Assembly (NCBI RefSeq): GCF_001590865.1
Contig: NZ_BBUY01000005.1
Location: 496,001-560,000, forward strand
From: Streptomyces sp. NBRC 110611
GTDB lineage: Bacteria > Actinomycetota > Actinomycetes > Streptomycetales > Streptomycetaceae
Direction: 5' to 3'
DNA length: 64,000 bases
The notes below the pieces were generated by a model that was given only the letters and a program-made list of their open reading frames with translations, was not told where the DNA came from and searched no databases. Made by a program: the position numbers and the translations under genes. Below, piece after piece: positions 9,421 to 18,901 of this stretch (the first letter of the stretch is position 1; each line of letters opens with the position of its first letter).

Positions 9421-10536
9421 CTACCCCCACATCTCCGCCGCCACCAGCTCACCGATCTGCGCCGCATTCAAGGCCGCCCCCTTGCGCAGGTTGTCCCCGC
9501 ACACGAACAGCTGCAGCACCCGCGGATCGTCCATCGAGCGCCGCACCCGCCCGACCCACGTCGGATCGGTCCCGACCACATCGGACGGCGTGGGGAACTC
9601 CCCGTCCGCCGGGGCGTCACACAGCACCACCCCCGGCGCCGCCGCCAGGATCTCGTGTGCGCCGCCGACCGTGACCTCGTTCTCGAAGCGTGCGTGCACG
9701 GCCATCGAGTGAGTGGTGAGCACCGGCACCCGTACGCAGGTCGCGGTGACCGGGAGGTCCGGCAGTCCCAGGATCTTGCGGGACTCGTGGCGGATCCCGA
9801 GCTCCTCCGAGGACCAGCCGTCCTCCTGGAGCGAGCCGGCCCAGGGCACCACGTTCAGCGCGATCGGTGCCGGGAACGGCCCCAGCGTGTCCCCGACGGC
9901 CCGCCGTATGTCACCGGGCGTCGCCCCCAGCTCCGTACCGCACACCGCGGACAGCTGTGCGCGCAAGGTGTCCACACCGGCCTTCCCCTCCGCGGAGACG
10001 GCCTGGTACGAGGAGACGATCAGCTCGCTCAGCCCGTACTCGGCGTGCAGCGCACCCAGCGCGACGATCATCGACGCCGTGGCGCAGGTGGGGTTGGCGA
10101 TGATGCCGCGCGGACGCACCCGCGCGGCATGGGCGTTGACCTCGGGAATGACCAGCGGCACATCCGGATCCATCCGGAAAGCGTCCGAATTGTCCACGAC
10201 CACCGCGCCCTTGGAGACCGCCACCGGCGCCCACTGCGCGGAGACCTCGTCCGGCACGTCGAACATCACGACGTCGATCCCGTCGAAGGCCGCCTCGCTC
10301 AGCGCGACGACCTCGACCTGCTCCCCGCGGACGGTCAGCTTGCGGCCGGCCGAACGCGGGGAAGCGATCAGCCGGATCTCGCCCCAGATGTCGGCGCGCT
10401 CGGACAGGATGCCGAGCAGCACCGTGCCGACGGCACCAGTGGCACCGACGACGGCGAGCTGCGGCTTCCGGGCCGTACGGGCGTCCGCCCCCGCCGTGTC
10501 AGCGAGGGACGGACGGCCCGCCTCGGCCGGAATCAT
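9421..10536 (-). CDS. asd: Aspartate-semialdehyde dehydrogenase
   Basis: Converts aspartyl-4-phosphate to aspartate semialdehyde with NADPH, the second step toward lysine/diaminopimelate, threonine and methionine. The 371-residue protein has the nucleotide-binding GATGAVGTVL at about residues 31-40 and the catalytic Cys151 in ANPTCATASM. The first ~24 residues extend beyond most family members. The ATG overlaps the aspartokinase stop (ATGA at 10533-10536), so the two enzymes are translationally coupled. The 3' flank holds short tandem repeats. Confidence 0.96.
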   Translation of the reverse strand: MIPAEAGRPSLADTAGADARTARKPQLAVVGATGAVGTVLLGILSERADIWGEIRLIASPRSAGRKLTVRGEQVEVVALSEAAFDGIDVVMFDVPDEVSAQWAPVAVSKGAVVVDNSDAFRMDPDVPLVIPEVNAHAARVRPRGIIANPTCATASMIVALGALHAEYGLSELIVSSYQAVSAEGKAGVDTLRAQLSAVCGTELGATPGDIRRAVGDTLGPFPAPIALNVVPWAGSLQEDGWSSEELGIRHESRKILGLPDLPVTATCVRVPVLTTHSMAVHARFENEVTVGGAHEILAAAPGVVLCDAPADGEFPTPSDVVGTDPTWVGRVRRSMDDPRVLQLFVCGDNLRKGAALNAAQIGELVAAEMWG

Positions 10537-11054
10537 CGTCCGGTGCCGCCATAGACCACGGCTTCGTCGCTCTCCGAGTCGAGACCGAAGGCGGTGTGCA
10601 CGGCGCGCACGGCCTCGTTGACGTCATCGGCGCGGGTCACGACCGAGATACGGATCTCGGAGGTCGAGATGAGCTCGATGTTCACGCCGGCGTTCGACAG
10701 CGCCTCGAAGAACGTCGCGGTGACGCCCGGATTGGTCTTCATCCCCGCGCCGACCAGGGAGATCTTGGCGATCTGGTCGTCGTAGCGCAGCGAGTCGAAG
10801 CCGACCACCGCACGAGTCTTCTCCAGAGCCGCCACGGCCTTGCGGCCCTCGCTCTTCGGCAGCGTGAAGGAGATATCGGTCAGACCGGTCGACGCGGACG
10901 ACACGTTCTGCACGACCATGTCGATGTTCGCGTCGGAGTCGGCGATCGCACGGAAGATGAGCGCGGCCTCGCCCGGCTTGTCCGGGACTCCGACGACCGT
11001 GACCTTCGCCTCGGAGGTGTCGTGTGCGACGCCCGAGATGATTGCCTGCTCCAT
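10533..11054 (-). other. Probable internal start producing the aspartokinase beta chain
   Basis: The ATG at 11052-11054 begins MEQAIISGVAHDTSEAKV in frame with the aspartokinase and is preceded by AAGGGGA at usable spacing. The 173-residue product would be just the two ACT domains. Actinobacterial aspartokinases are known as alpha2beta2 complexes whose beta chain is translated from exactly this kind of in-frame start, so the call rests on homology plus the visible ribosome-binding site. Confidence 0.65.
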
Positions 11055-11804
11055 CGGCTGGTCCCCTTGCGGTTCGTTGCTGACCCAGGTGCCCGGCAGG
11101 CCCGAGAAGGACGAGCGGACGTGGATCGGGATGTTGTAACGGCGTGCGTACTCGACGCAGCGGTGCAGCAGCACCTTGGAACCGGAGCTGGCGAGCTCCA
11201 GCATGTCCTCGAAGGAGATCCAGTCGATCTTCCGGGCCTTCTTCACGACCCGCGGGTCGGCGGTGAAGACGCCGTCCACATCGGTGTAGATCTCACAGAC
11301 GTCGGCGTCGAGGGCGGCGGCCAGCGCCACCGCGGTGGTGTCCGAGCCACCGCGCCCCAGCGTCGTGATGTCCTTCTTGTCCTGGGACACACCCTGGAAA
11401 CCGGCGACGATGGCGATATTGCCCTCGTCGACCGAGGCCTGAATACGGCCCGGCGTGACGTCGATGATCCGCGCCTTGTTATGCGCGGAGTCGGTGATCA
11501 CACCGGCCTGGCTGCCGGTGAAGGACTGCGCCTCGTGACCGAGGTTTTTGATCGCCATCGCCAGCAGGGCCATGGAGATCCGCTCTCCGGCGGTCAGCAG
11601 CATGTCGAACTCGCGCCCCGACGGGATCGGGGACACTTCCTGCGCGAGATCGATCAGCTCGTCCGTCGTGTCGCCCATCGCCGAGACCACCACGACAACC
11701 TGGTTGCCGTTCTTCTTGGCCTCGACGATTCGCTTGGCGACGCGCTTGATGCCCTCGGCATCCGCAACGGATGAGCCGCCGTACTTCTGCACGACAAGGC
11801 CCAC
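10533..11804 (-). CDS. ask: Aspartokinase (alpha chain)
   Basis: Phosphorylates aspartate to open the aspartate-family amino acid pathway. The 423-residue protein starts with the kinase signature VVQKYGGSSVAD and ends with two ACT regulatory domains (about 265-420). The GTG at 11804 is preferred over the TTG-like start at 11819 because GAGGAG stands just upstream of it. A 7-bp hairpin (CGGGAGA/TCTCCCG, 11829-11845) and a second dyad (11849-11867) lie in the leader. Concerted feedback inhibition by lysine and threonine is usual for this type. It forms an operon with asd. Confidence 0.96.
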   Translation of the reverse strand: MGLVVQKYGGSSVADAEGIKRVAKRIVEAKKNGNQVVVVVSAMGDTTDELIDLAQEVSPIPSGREFDMLLTAGERISMALLAMAIKNLGHEAQSFTGSQAGVITDSAHNKARIIDVTPGRIQASVDEGNIAIVAGFQGVSQDKKDITTLGRGGSDTTAVALAAALDADVCEIYTDVDGVFTADPRVVKKARKIDWISFEDMLELASSGSKVLLHRCVEYARRYNIPIHVRSSFSGLPGTWVSNEPQGDQPMEQAIISGVAHDTSEAKVTVVGVPDKPGEAALIFRAIADSDANIDMVVQNVSSASTGLTDISFTLPKSEGRKAVAALEKTRAVVGFDSLRYDDQIAKISLVGAGMKTNPGVTATFFEALSNAGVNIELISTSEIRISVVTRADDVNEAVRAVHTAFGLDSESDEAVVYGGTGR

Positions 11805-12170
11805 GTGCGCTCCTCGCAACTGTCTCTTCGGGAGATTTCTCCCGGACCCCCGGATATGGGGGTACTGCGGTCGGCTCAGTCTATCGAGCGGCCGGAACTA
11901 GCCCTCCGGGTATCGCATGGTGAGACAAGCGCTCACCACGCGGAATCGGCGGGAGGCACCCTGCGCGCCCCGCCCCGCTCAGTGTCGCCCCTGCCCGTTC
12001 CAGACCCCAGCACACGGAAACGTAAGCCAGCTCACAGCGCCGCTGTCGTGCCCCCTGGTTGCCCGTCGCTCCTCAAGGCACCAGGCTGCCAGGCCGGGAT
12101 TCCGCCGTCTGGGGCACGTCCGGTTCCGTAAGCTTGCTCGTCTGCGAACAGTACGGGACAGCTCACCAGG
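11805..12170. other. Divergent intergenic region between ask and hsdR
   Basis: 366 bases separate the ask start from hsdR. The half near ask holds two small dyads, CGGGAGA/TCTCCCG and ACCCC/GGGGT, expected in the ask leader. The hsdR-proximal half has no convincing ORF: the short frames seen lack both a ribosome-binding site and codon bias. This is the left junction of the defence island. No flanking direct repeat or tRNA remnant was seen. Confidence 0.5.
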
Positions 12171-15100
12171 ATGGAGTGGCACATCGTGGACGAGCGATTG
12201 CACGAGCTGGCTAAGAATTCACCCAACTTCGGCCTCCTGCTACCACTCCAGCCGCTCCTGGCGATCTACGGTGCCCAAGCCGAGGCGAGCGTCTTCGCCA
12301 ACCCCAACGCCTCCCTCATCCAGTCCGGCCAGTTCGGCGAGGTCCTGGCAGAGGAGCTGGTCAGCCGCATCGGACTGCGCGTCGGCGGTACTCACCAGGT
12401 CGACCGGCTGAGGGCACTCACCGACGCCGGGGTCCTCATCCCCGAGACCCGCGGCTACTTCGACCAGATCCGGCTGGACCGCAACCGCGCCGCCCACCAC
12501 CTTTTCGACACCACCCTCGCCCTCGCGGCCGTCCGCACCTGCTACAAGCTGGGCATCTGGTTCCACGACGCGATCACCGACAGGCGCACGGTCGCCGAGT
12601 TCGTGCCGCCCACCGAGCCGGAAGCCGCGGCCCAGGTCACCGACCCGGCCGAGCTCGCCGAGCTCCGCAAAGCCCTGGACGGCCACCGCAAGGCCCTCAC
12701 CGAGGCCCGGACGCGGCTCACTGAATACAAGGACCGGTTCGAGGCCGAGCAGCGGGCCCGCATTGAGGCCCAGAACCTGATCAACAACGCCGCCGCCGTC
12801 AAGGCGGACGCTACCCGGATCGAACTGCTGACCCCCGAGGTCGACGCACTGCGCACCGCCCAGCGCACCGCGTACGAAACCGCCCGCACCTCCCCCCGCC
12901 GCATCGACGAGGCCGCCCGCGACGCCATCGTCCACCGCGCCCAGCGCCCCGCCCCGCTCAACGAGATCCAGGCCCGCGAAACGATCGACGCGATGCTGCG
13001 CGCCGCCGGCTGGGTCGTCCAGGACCGCGACCAGGTCAACCCGGACGCCGACCAGGGTGTCGCGGTCCGTGAATTCACCGTCGCCACCGGTCGCGCCGAC
13101 TACGTGCTGTACGTGGACGGCAAGATCGTCGGCGTGATCGAGGCCAAGCGGGAAGGCGATCACCTCAGCAGCGCCCTCATCCAGAACGACCGCTACGCAG
13201 CCGGGGTCCTCAAAGAGCACAGCCTGGCCGTCTGGCGCCGGGAAGAACCCTTCGCCTTCCGTTACGCCACCACGGGCGCCGAGACGTACTTCCTCAACCG
13301 CCTCGACCCCTACGCCCGCTCCCGCGAGGTCTTCACCTTCCACCGCCCTGAGACCGTCGCCCGGTGGATGGACCAGGCCGACACCACCCCGGACGCCCCC
13401 ACCTGGCGCGCCGCCCTGCGCCGCATCCCGGACCTGGAACCCAACGGGCTACGGCTCGCGCAGATCAGCGCGATCACCGGCCTGGAGGCCTCCCTGGCCC
13501 AGGATCTGCCCCACGCGCTGATCCAGATGGCCACCGGCGCCGGCAAGACCTACACGGCGGTCGCCCAGTCGTACCGCCTGCTGAAGTACGCGGATGCCCG
13601 CCGCGTCCTCTTCCTCGTCGACCGCAACAACCTCAGCCGCCAGACGGTCGACGAGTTCGAGCGCTTCACCGCCCCCGACGACGGGCGGAAGCTCAAGGAC
13701 CTCTACAACATCGACCGCCTCGGCGCAGCCGGTCTCCAGGAGACGTCATCGGTGGTCGTCTCGACCATCCAGAAGATGTACCGGCTGCTCTCCGGCGAGC
13801 AGCTCACCGACGACGACACGGCCGACGACGCCGCCGACAACACCTCGTACTCCTTCGACGAGGACAGCTACGAGACCTCCCTGCCCATCGAGGTCCGCTA
13901 CAACCCCGACGTGCCGATCGAGTCCTTCGACCTGATCATCGTCGACGAGTGCCACCGCTCCATCTACGGCAAGTGGCGCGGCGTCCTGGAGTACTTCGAC
14001 GCGCACATCGTCGGCCTCACCGCCACACCGACCCTGCAGACCCTGGGGTTCTTCCAGCGCAACCTGGTCTCGGAGTACACCCAGGCGCAGGCCGTCGCCG
14101 ACGGCGTCAACGTCGACTTCGACCTGGTACGGCTCAACACCGACCTCCGCGAGAACGGCGGCGCCACCATAGAGTCCGGCATCACCGTCAAGATCCGGGA
14201 CCGCAAGACGCGGCGCCAGCGCTACCAGGAACTCGACGACGACTACAGCTACACCACCCGGCAGATCGGCCGCTCCGTGGTGACCGTGGACGAGATCCGC
14301 GCCGTCCTGACCACGTACAAGAACAACTGGAAGCGCTGGTTCCCCGACCGCGCCGAGATCCCCAAAACTCTGATCTTCGCGGTCGGCGAGAACCACGCGG
14401 AGGACGTGCTCGCCCAGGTCAAGGAGGTCTTCGGGCGCGGCGACGAATTCGCCAAGAAGATCACCTACAAGAGCCGCCAGCAAGGCGAGAACCCCGACGA
14501 CCTCATCCGGGACCTGCGCAACTCTGCGCAGCTCCGCGTCGCCGTCACCGTCGACATGATCGCAACGGGTACGGACGTACGAGCCCTGGAGTGCGTCATC
14601 TTCCTGCGCGACGTGCGCAGCGCGGTCCTCTTCGAGCAGATGAAGGGCCGCGGCGCCCGCACCATCGACGCCACCGAACTGCGCGAGGTCACCCCCGACG
14701 CCGCCGCCACGGTGCGCAAGGACCGCTTTCTCCTGATCGACCCCGTCGGCGTCACCGACTCCCCCCGCCTCGACGCCCGCCCGCTGGCCCCGCCCGAGGG
14801 CGACCGCCGGCTCTCCCTGTCCCAGCTCCTCGACAAGACCGGTACGAAGACGATCGACGCCGGCGAGGCGGAGGTCCTGGCCGGCCGACTCGCCCGACTG
14901 AACCAGCAGCTCACCGAGAAGGAGAGGGAGCTCCTCACGTCCGCCGCGGACGGCCGGAGCCTGTCAGAGATCGCCAGCGGGATCATGCGGGCCGCCGACC
15001 CCGACTGCCAGGAGCGCCTGACGGACGAGGAAGGCCCGGCAGCCGCGCGGAAGGCGATCGAGAGCGCGATCGCCCCGCTGACCGGCAGCCCGCAGCTGCG

Positions 15101-15752
15101 CCGCCAGATCCTGGACCTCCGCCGGGACAAGGACTACGTGATTGACGAGTTCACGTCCGTGACGGTGACGGACATCAAGGAGACCTCGCGCGAGGAACGT
15201 GCGGAGGGGCACATCGCCGCCTGGCGCCGACTCCTGGAGGACGAGCGGGACCAGCTCGCGGCGGTGTCCATCGCCATGAACAGCCCGCACAAGGTCTCGC
15301 CCACAGAGGCGTACGCATCCTTGAAGGAGCTGGCCGCCCGCATCGAGCGCCCCCAGTACGCCTGGACACCGCACATCCTGTGGGGCTACTACGAGGACCT
15401 GGGCAAGGCCACCGCCCGCCCGGGCAAGGAGGCGGGCGTCCCGGACCTGATCTCGCTGATCCGCTACGAACTCGGCGTGGACGAGGAACTGAAGCCCTAT
15501 CGGACGGCGGTCGAGGAACGCTTCGAGGCGTGGCTGCTACGGCAGCGGCAGGCGGGGGCAGAATTCACGGACGGGCAGTTGCGGTGGCTGGAGGCCATAC
15601 GCGATGCGGTCGTGAGCGCCGTGGGGATCACCGGAGACGAGTTCCAGCGCGAACCGCTGCGCGGGCTTGGCGGTGGACGCGGGTTCCGAAGGGCGTTTGA
15701 AGGCCGCGATGTGCGGGTGCTGTTGGATGAGCTGAATCGAGAACTGGCGTGA
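12171..15752 (+). CDS. hsdR: Type I restriction endonuclease, R subunit
   Basis: A 1193-residue motor-nuclease that, with HsdM and HsdS, translocates and cuts unmodified DNA. Order of domains: a DUF4145/HEPN-like N-terminus (RNRAAH at residues 104-109), a coiled coil (about 170-230), the PD-(D/E)xK nuclease (GRADYVLY...GVIEAKR, near 307-327), and an SF2 helicase with Walker A MATGAGKT near 453, DECH near 591, GLTATP near 613 and motif VI MKGRGAR near 822. A C-terminal EcoEI-type domain follows. The ATG at 12171 is taken; the in-frame GTG at 12186 is possible. It overlaps hsdS by four bases. Confidence 0.96.
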   Translation: MEWHIVDERLHELAKNSPNFGLLLPLQPLLAIYGAQAEASVFANPNASLIQSGQFGEVLAEELVSRIGLRVGGTHQVDRLRALTDAGVLIPETRGYFDQIRLDRNRAAHHLFDTTLALAAVRTCYKLGIWFHDAITDRRTVAEFVPPTEPEAAAQVTDPAELAELRKALDGHRKALTEARTRLTEYKDRFEAEQRARIEAQNLINNAAAVKADATRIELLTPEVDALRTAQRTAYETARTSPRRIDEAARDAIVHRAQRPAPLNEIQARETIDAMLRAAGWVVQDRDQVNPDADQGVAVREFTVATGRADYVLYVDGKIVGVIEAKREGDHLSSALIQNDRYAAGVLKEHSLAVWRREEPFAFRYATTGAETYFLNRLDPYARSREVFTFHRPETVARWMDQADTTPDAPTWRAALRRIPDLEPNGLRLAQISAITGLEASLAQDLPHALIQMATGAGKTYTAVAQSYRLLKYADARRVLFLVDRNNLSRQTVDEFERFTAPDDGRKLKDLYNIDRLGAAGLQETSSVVVSTIQKMYRLLSGEQLTDDDTADDAADNTSYSFDEDSYETSLPIEVRYNPDVPIESFDLIIVDECHRSIYGKWRGVLEYFDAHIVGLTATPTLQTLGFFQRNLVSEYTQAQAVADGVNVDFDLVRLNTDLRENGGATIESGITVKIRDRKTRRQRYQELDDDYSYTTRQIGRSVVTVDEIRAVLTTYKNNWKRWFPDRAEIPKTLIFAVGENHAEDVLAQVKEVFGRGDEFAKKITYKSRQQGENPDDLIRDLRNSAQLRVAVTVDMIATGTDVRALECVIFLRDVRSAVLFEQMKGRGARTIDATELREVTPDAAATVRKDRFLLIDPVGVTDSPRLDARPLAPPEGDRRLSLSQLLDKTGTKTIDAGEAEVLAGRLARLNQQLTEKERELLTSAADGRSLSEIASGIMRAADPDCQERLTDEEGPAAARKAIESAIAPLTGSPQLRRQILDLRRDKDYVIDEFTSVTVTDIKETSREERAEGHIAAWRRLLEDERDQLAAVSIAMNSPHKVSPTEAYASLKELAARIERPQYAWTPHILWGYYEDLGKATARPGKEAGVPDLISLIRYELGVDEELKPYRTAVEERFEAWLLRQRQAGAEFTDGQLRWLEAIRDAVVSAVGITGDEFQREPLRGLGGGRGFRRAFEGRDVRVLLDELNRELA

Positions 15753-17188
15753 GCGAGAAGGAACTTCCTGAAGGGTGGACTCAGACAAGGCTGGGAGCGG
15801 TCTGCGAACCTGTCGACAAAGTCGGCCGCGAAGGGATCCAGACAGAGCGCTTTCGGTACATCGACATCAGCTCAGTAGACAGCGAAACCAAGCAGATTAG
15901 GGCCAAATGGGTGGACGCAGTCAGCGCCCCTGGCCGGGCTCGCCAGGTCGTGCGCACTGGGGATACCGTTTACTCCACCGTGCGCCCTTACCTCCGCAAG
16001 ATCGCTCACGTTTCCCCCACGCTGGACAAGCAAATCGCCTCCACTGGATTCGCTGTTATCCGCCCTAATCTCCATGTGGAATCGCGCTACCTTTTTTACG
16101 CTGTCCAGCACCGTGACTTCGAAAAGCAGGTTCTTCCAAAGCAGCGGGGAGTCAGCTATCCGGCGGTCAGGGATGCCGATGTCTTCGAAGCCCTGCTCCC
16201 GCTGCCGCCAGCGGCAGAGCAGCGACGGATCGTCGAAGCGCTCGAAGAGCACCTCTCGCACCTCGACGCTGCAGCGGGCACCCTCGCGATGAACCGTCGA
16301 CGCGTCATCAGCCTCCAAAAGTCCCTTCTGCTGTCGCTCATCCCAGAACAGGTCCCGGAATCCTGGGAACTGACCACCGTCGGCTCCGCAGGCACCATCG
16401 ACCTTGGCAGGCAACGCCACCCCGACTGGCACCACGGTCCGGAAATACGCCCGTACCTGCGCGTCGCCAACGTCTTCGAAGATCGCATCGACACCTCCGA
16501 TGTCATGGAGATGGACTTCTCAGGCGTCTTCGACAGATACAAGCTCCGGCCTGGCGACGTCCTACTGAACGAGGGCCAGAGCCCTCACCTCGTAGGCAGG
16601 CCCGCGCTGTACCGCGGCGTCCCCGAGAACGTCGCGTTCACCAATAGCCTGCTGCGCTTCCGCGCCCGGCCCGGCGTGCTGCCTGAATGGGCACTGCTGG
16701 TATTCCGGCGCCATCTCCACGCTCGGCGCTTTATGCAAGAGGTGCGCATTACCACCAACATCGCGCATCTATCGGCCAAGCGCCTCAAGGCCGTCGAGTT
16801 CCCGATCCCGCCAATGGCCGAGCAAAAGAAGCTGGTTCAGCTCTGCGAGGAGCGAATGGCCTCACTCGACACGCTGGATCGCGAGCTCGAAAAGGCCGAG
16901 CTGCGGTCACGGCACCTCCGTCAGGCCCTGCTGAGCCACGCCTTCGCCGGGCGGCTCGTTCCTCAGGACCCCGACGACGAACCCGCCTCCGAGCTGCTCG
17001 CGCGTATTCAGGCCGAGCGGGCCACGCGCGCCGCGCAGGCGAAGCCCAAGCGGGCGCGGCGGGCCGTACCGAGGGCTCGAAGCAGCGCGGGGCCGGCGAC
17101 CGCGGCCGAAGCGCCGCCGCCCGAGCCGTCCGCCACCCCCCTCCCCCGCGCAGCCGTCCAACAGACCTTCGAGGTATTCGACCAGTGA
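15749..17188 (+). CDS. hsdS: Type I restriction-modification specificity subunit
   Basis: Recognises the bipartite DNA target for both cutting and methylation. The 479-residue protein has two target-recognition domains (about 1-150 and 205-365), each ending in a helical spacer. The first contains PLPPAAEQRRIVEALEEHL, the second IPPMAEQKKLVQLCEERM. The tail is Ala/Arg/Pro-rich. It starts with GTG overlapping the hsdR TGA and ends overlapping the hsdM GTG, so all three subunits are translationally coupled. GC content drops somewhat within the first recognition domain, as is common for exchanged specificity modules. Confidence 0.95.
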   Translation: MSEKELPEGWTQTRLGAVCEPVDKVGREGIQTERFRYIDISSVDSETKQIRAKWVDAVSAPGRARQVVRTGDTVYSTVRPYLRKIAHVSPTLDKQIASTGFAVIRPNLHVESRYLFYAVQHRDFEKQVLPKQRGVSYPAVRDADVFEALLPLPPAAEQRRIVEALEEHLSHLDAAAGTLAMNRRRVISLQKSLLLSLIPEQVPESWELTTVGSAGTIDLGRQRHPDWHHGPEIRPYLRVANVFEDRIDTSDVMEMDFSGVFDRYKLRPGDVLLNEGQSPHLVGRPALYRGVPENVAFTNSLLRFRARPGVLPEWALLVFRRHLHARRFMQEVRITTNIAHLSAKRLKAVEFPIPPMAEQKKLVQLCEERMASLDTLDRELEKAELRSRHLRQALLSHAFAGRLVPQDPDDEPASELLARIQAERATRAAQAKPKRARRAVPRARSSAGPATAAEAPPPEPSATPLPRAAVQQTFEVFDQ

Positions 17189-18756
17189 CCACCCCCGACG
17201 CCACCGCCGCAGAGAACGCCACCGCCCAGGCGCATTCCCAGACCAACACCCTTGTCGCCAAGCTCTGGAACTACTGCAACGTCCTGCGCGACAACGGCCT
17301 GTCCACCATCGAATACGTCGAGCAGCTCTCCTACCTCCTCTTCCTGAAGATGGCGGACGAGCTGTCGGACGACCCCTTCAATCCGAAGTCCATCGTCCCC
17401 GAGGGCTTCGACTGGCCGTCGCTCGCCTCCAAGAAGGGCGCCGCCCTCGAAGTCCATTACCGCAACATCCTCCAGGAGCTCGCCGCCAAGCCCGGCACCA
17501 CCCTCGGCACCATCTTCGCCAAGGCCCAGAACCGCATCACCGAGCCCGCCCTCCTCGAAAAGCTCGTCGTCGACCTGATCGGCAATCAGGATTGGACGAT
17601 CGACGGCACGGACCTCAAGGGCGACGCCTACGAAGGTCTGCTCGCCAAGGGGGCGGAGGACACCAAGACCGGGGCCGGGCAGTACTTCACCCCGCGCCCG
17701 CTGATCGATGCCATCGTCGACGTCGTCCAGCCGCGCCCCGACGACACCATCGCCGACCCGGCCTGCGGCACCGGCGGCTTCCTCATCGCCGCCCACAGCT
17801 ACATCCGCAAGCACCACATGCGGGATCTGTCACATGAGCAGCGGATCGCGCTCAGCGAGGGCAAGGGCATGATCTTCGGCAACGAGCTGGTCACCGGCAC
17901 CGCCCGGCTCGCTGCGATGAACATGCTGCTGCACGGCATCGGCGACAGCGACGGCCCCAGCCTCATCGACGTCGGCGACGCGCTCGCCGAGAAGCCCAAG
18001 CGGCACGCGTCCCTGGTGCTGGCCAACCCGCCCTTCGGCCGCAAGTCCGCGATCACTGTCATCGGCACCGACGGCACGGCGGAAAAGGAGGAGATCTCCT
18101 ACGCCCGCGACGACTTCCGCGCCACCACCACCAACAAGCAGCTGAACTTCCTCCAGCACATCATGTCGCTACTGGCCATCGACGGCCATGCCGCGGTCGT
18201 CCTGCCCGACAACGTGCTCTTCGAGGGCGGCGCCGGGGAGAAGATCCGCACCCGGCTCCTCCAGGACTTCGATCTCCACACGATGCTGCGCCTGCCCACC
18301 GGCATCTTCTACGCGGGCGGCGTCAAGGCGAACGTCCTGTTCTTCGACAAGAAGACCCCGCGCGCGGACGGCAGGCCGCACACCAGCAAGCTGTGGGTCT
18401 ACGACTTCCGCACCGGCCTGCACTTCACCCTCAAGCAGCGCCAGTTGCGCCGCGCCGACCTGGAGGAGTTCGTCCAGGCGTACAAGCCGGGCGAGCCGCT
18501 CGACGAGCGCGTGGAGTCCGAGCGTTTCAAGGCGTTCGACTACGACACGCTGATCGCCCGCGACAAGGTCAACCTCGACATCAGCTGGATGAAGGACCCG
18601 GCCCTTGAGGACGCTGACAGCCTGCTGGCGCCCGAGGTCATCGCCCAGGAGATCGTCCAGGACCTCCAGGCCGCGCTCGACGACTTCAAGGCGATCGCCC
18701 TCGCCCTGGGCGGCGAGGTGACGGACGAGGGCCCTGCCGCCGAGCTGACGCCCTGA
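17185..18756 (+). CDS. hsdM: Type I N6-adenine DNA methyltransferase, M subunit
   Basis: Adds the protective N6-methyladenine. The 523-residue protein has the HsdM N-terminal helical domain, then SAM motif I DPACGTGGFL at about residues 192-201 and catalytic NPPFG near 280. Length is typical. The GTG at 17185 is chosen because it overlaps the hsdS stop and gives an N-terminus (NTLVAKLWNYCNVLRDNG) matching the family. The upstream open frame is a shadow of hsdS. Gene order R-S-M is the reverse of the common M-S-R arrangement. Confidence 0.96.
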   Translation: MTTPDATAAENATAQAHSQTNTLVAKLWNYCNVLRDNGLSTIEYVEQLSYLLFLKMADELSDDPFNPKSIVPEGFDWPSLASKKGAALEVHYRNILQELAAKPGTTLGTIFAKAQNRITEPALLEKLVVDLIGNQDWTIDGTDLKGDAYEGLLAKGAEDTKTGAGQYFTPRPLIDAIVDVVQPRPDDTIADPACGTGGFLIAAHSYIRKHHMRDLSHEQRIALSEGKGMIFGNELVTGTARLAAMNMLLHGIGDSDGPSLIDVGDALAEKPKRHASLVLANPPFGRKSAITVIGTDGTAEKEEISYARDDFRATTTNKQLNFLQHIMSLLAIDGHAAVVLPDNVLFEGGAGEKIRTRLLQDFDLHTMLRLPTGIFYAGGVKANVLFFDKKTPRADGRPHTSKLWVYDFRTGLHFTLKQRQLRRADLEEFVQAYKPGEPLDERVESERFKAFDYDTLIARDKVNLDISWMKDPALEDADSLLAPEVIAQEIVQDLQAALDDFKAIALALGGEVTDEGPAAELTP

Positions 18757-18901
18757 CCGCTGGCGATCGGCCCGGCGGGCAGGGGCAATCAGGACAACTT
18801 TCCGTCACATAGCCGTCGCACCGCTTGCCCTTCCGCGTGTCCCGCGCAAGTCTTGATCATCCGGCCCACGGGGGCGCATCACGGGACAGGGGAGGGTCCG
18901 G

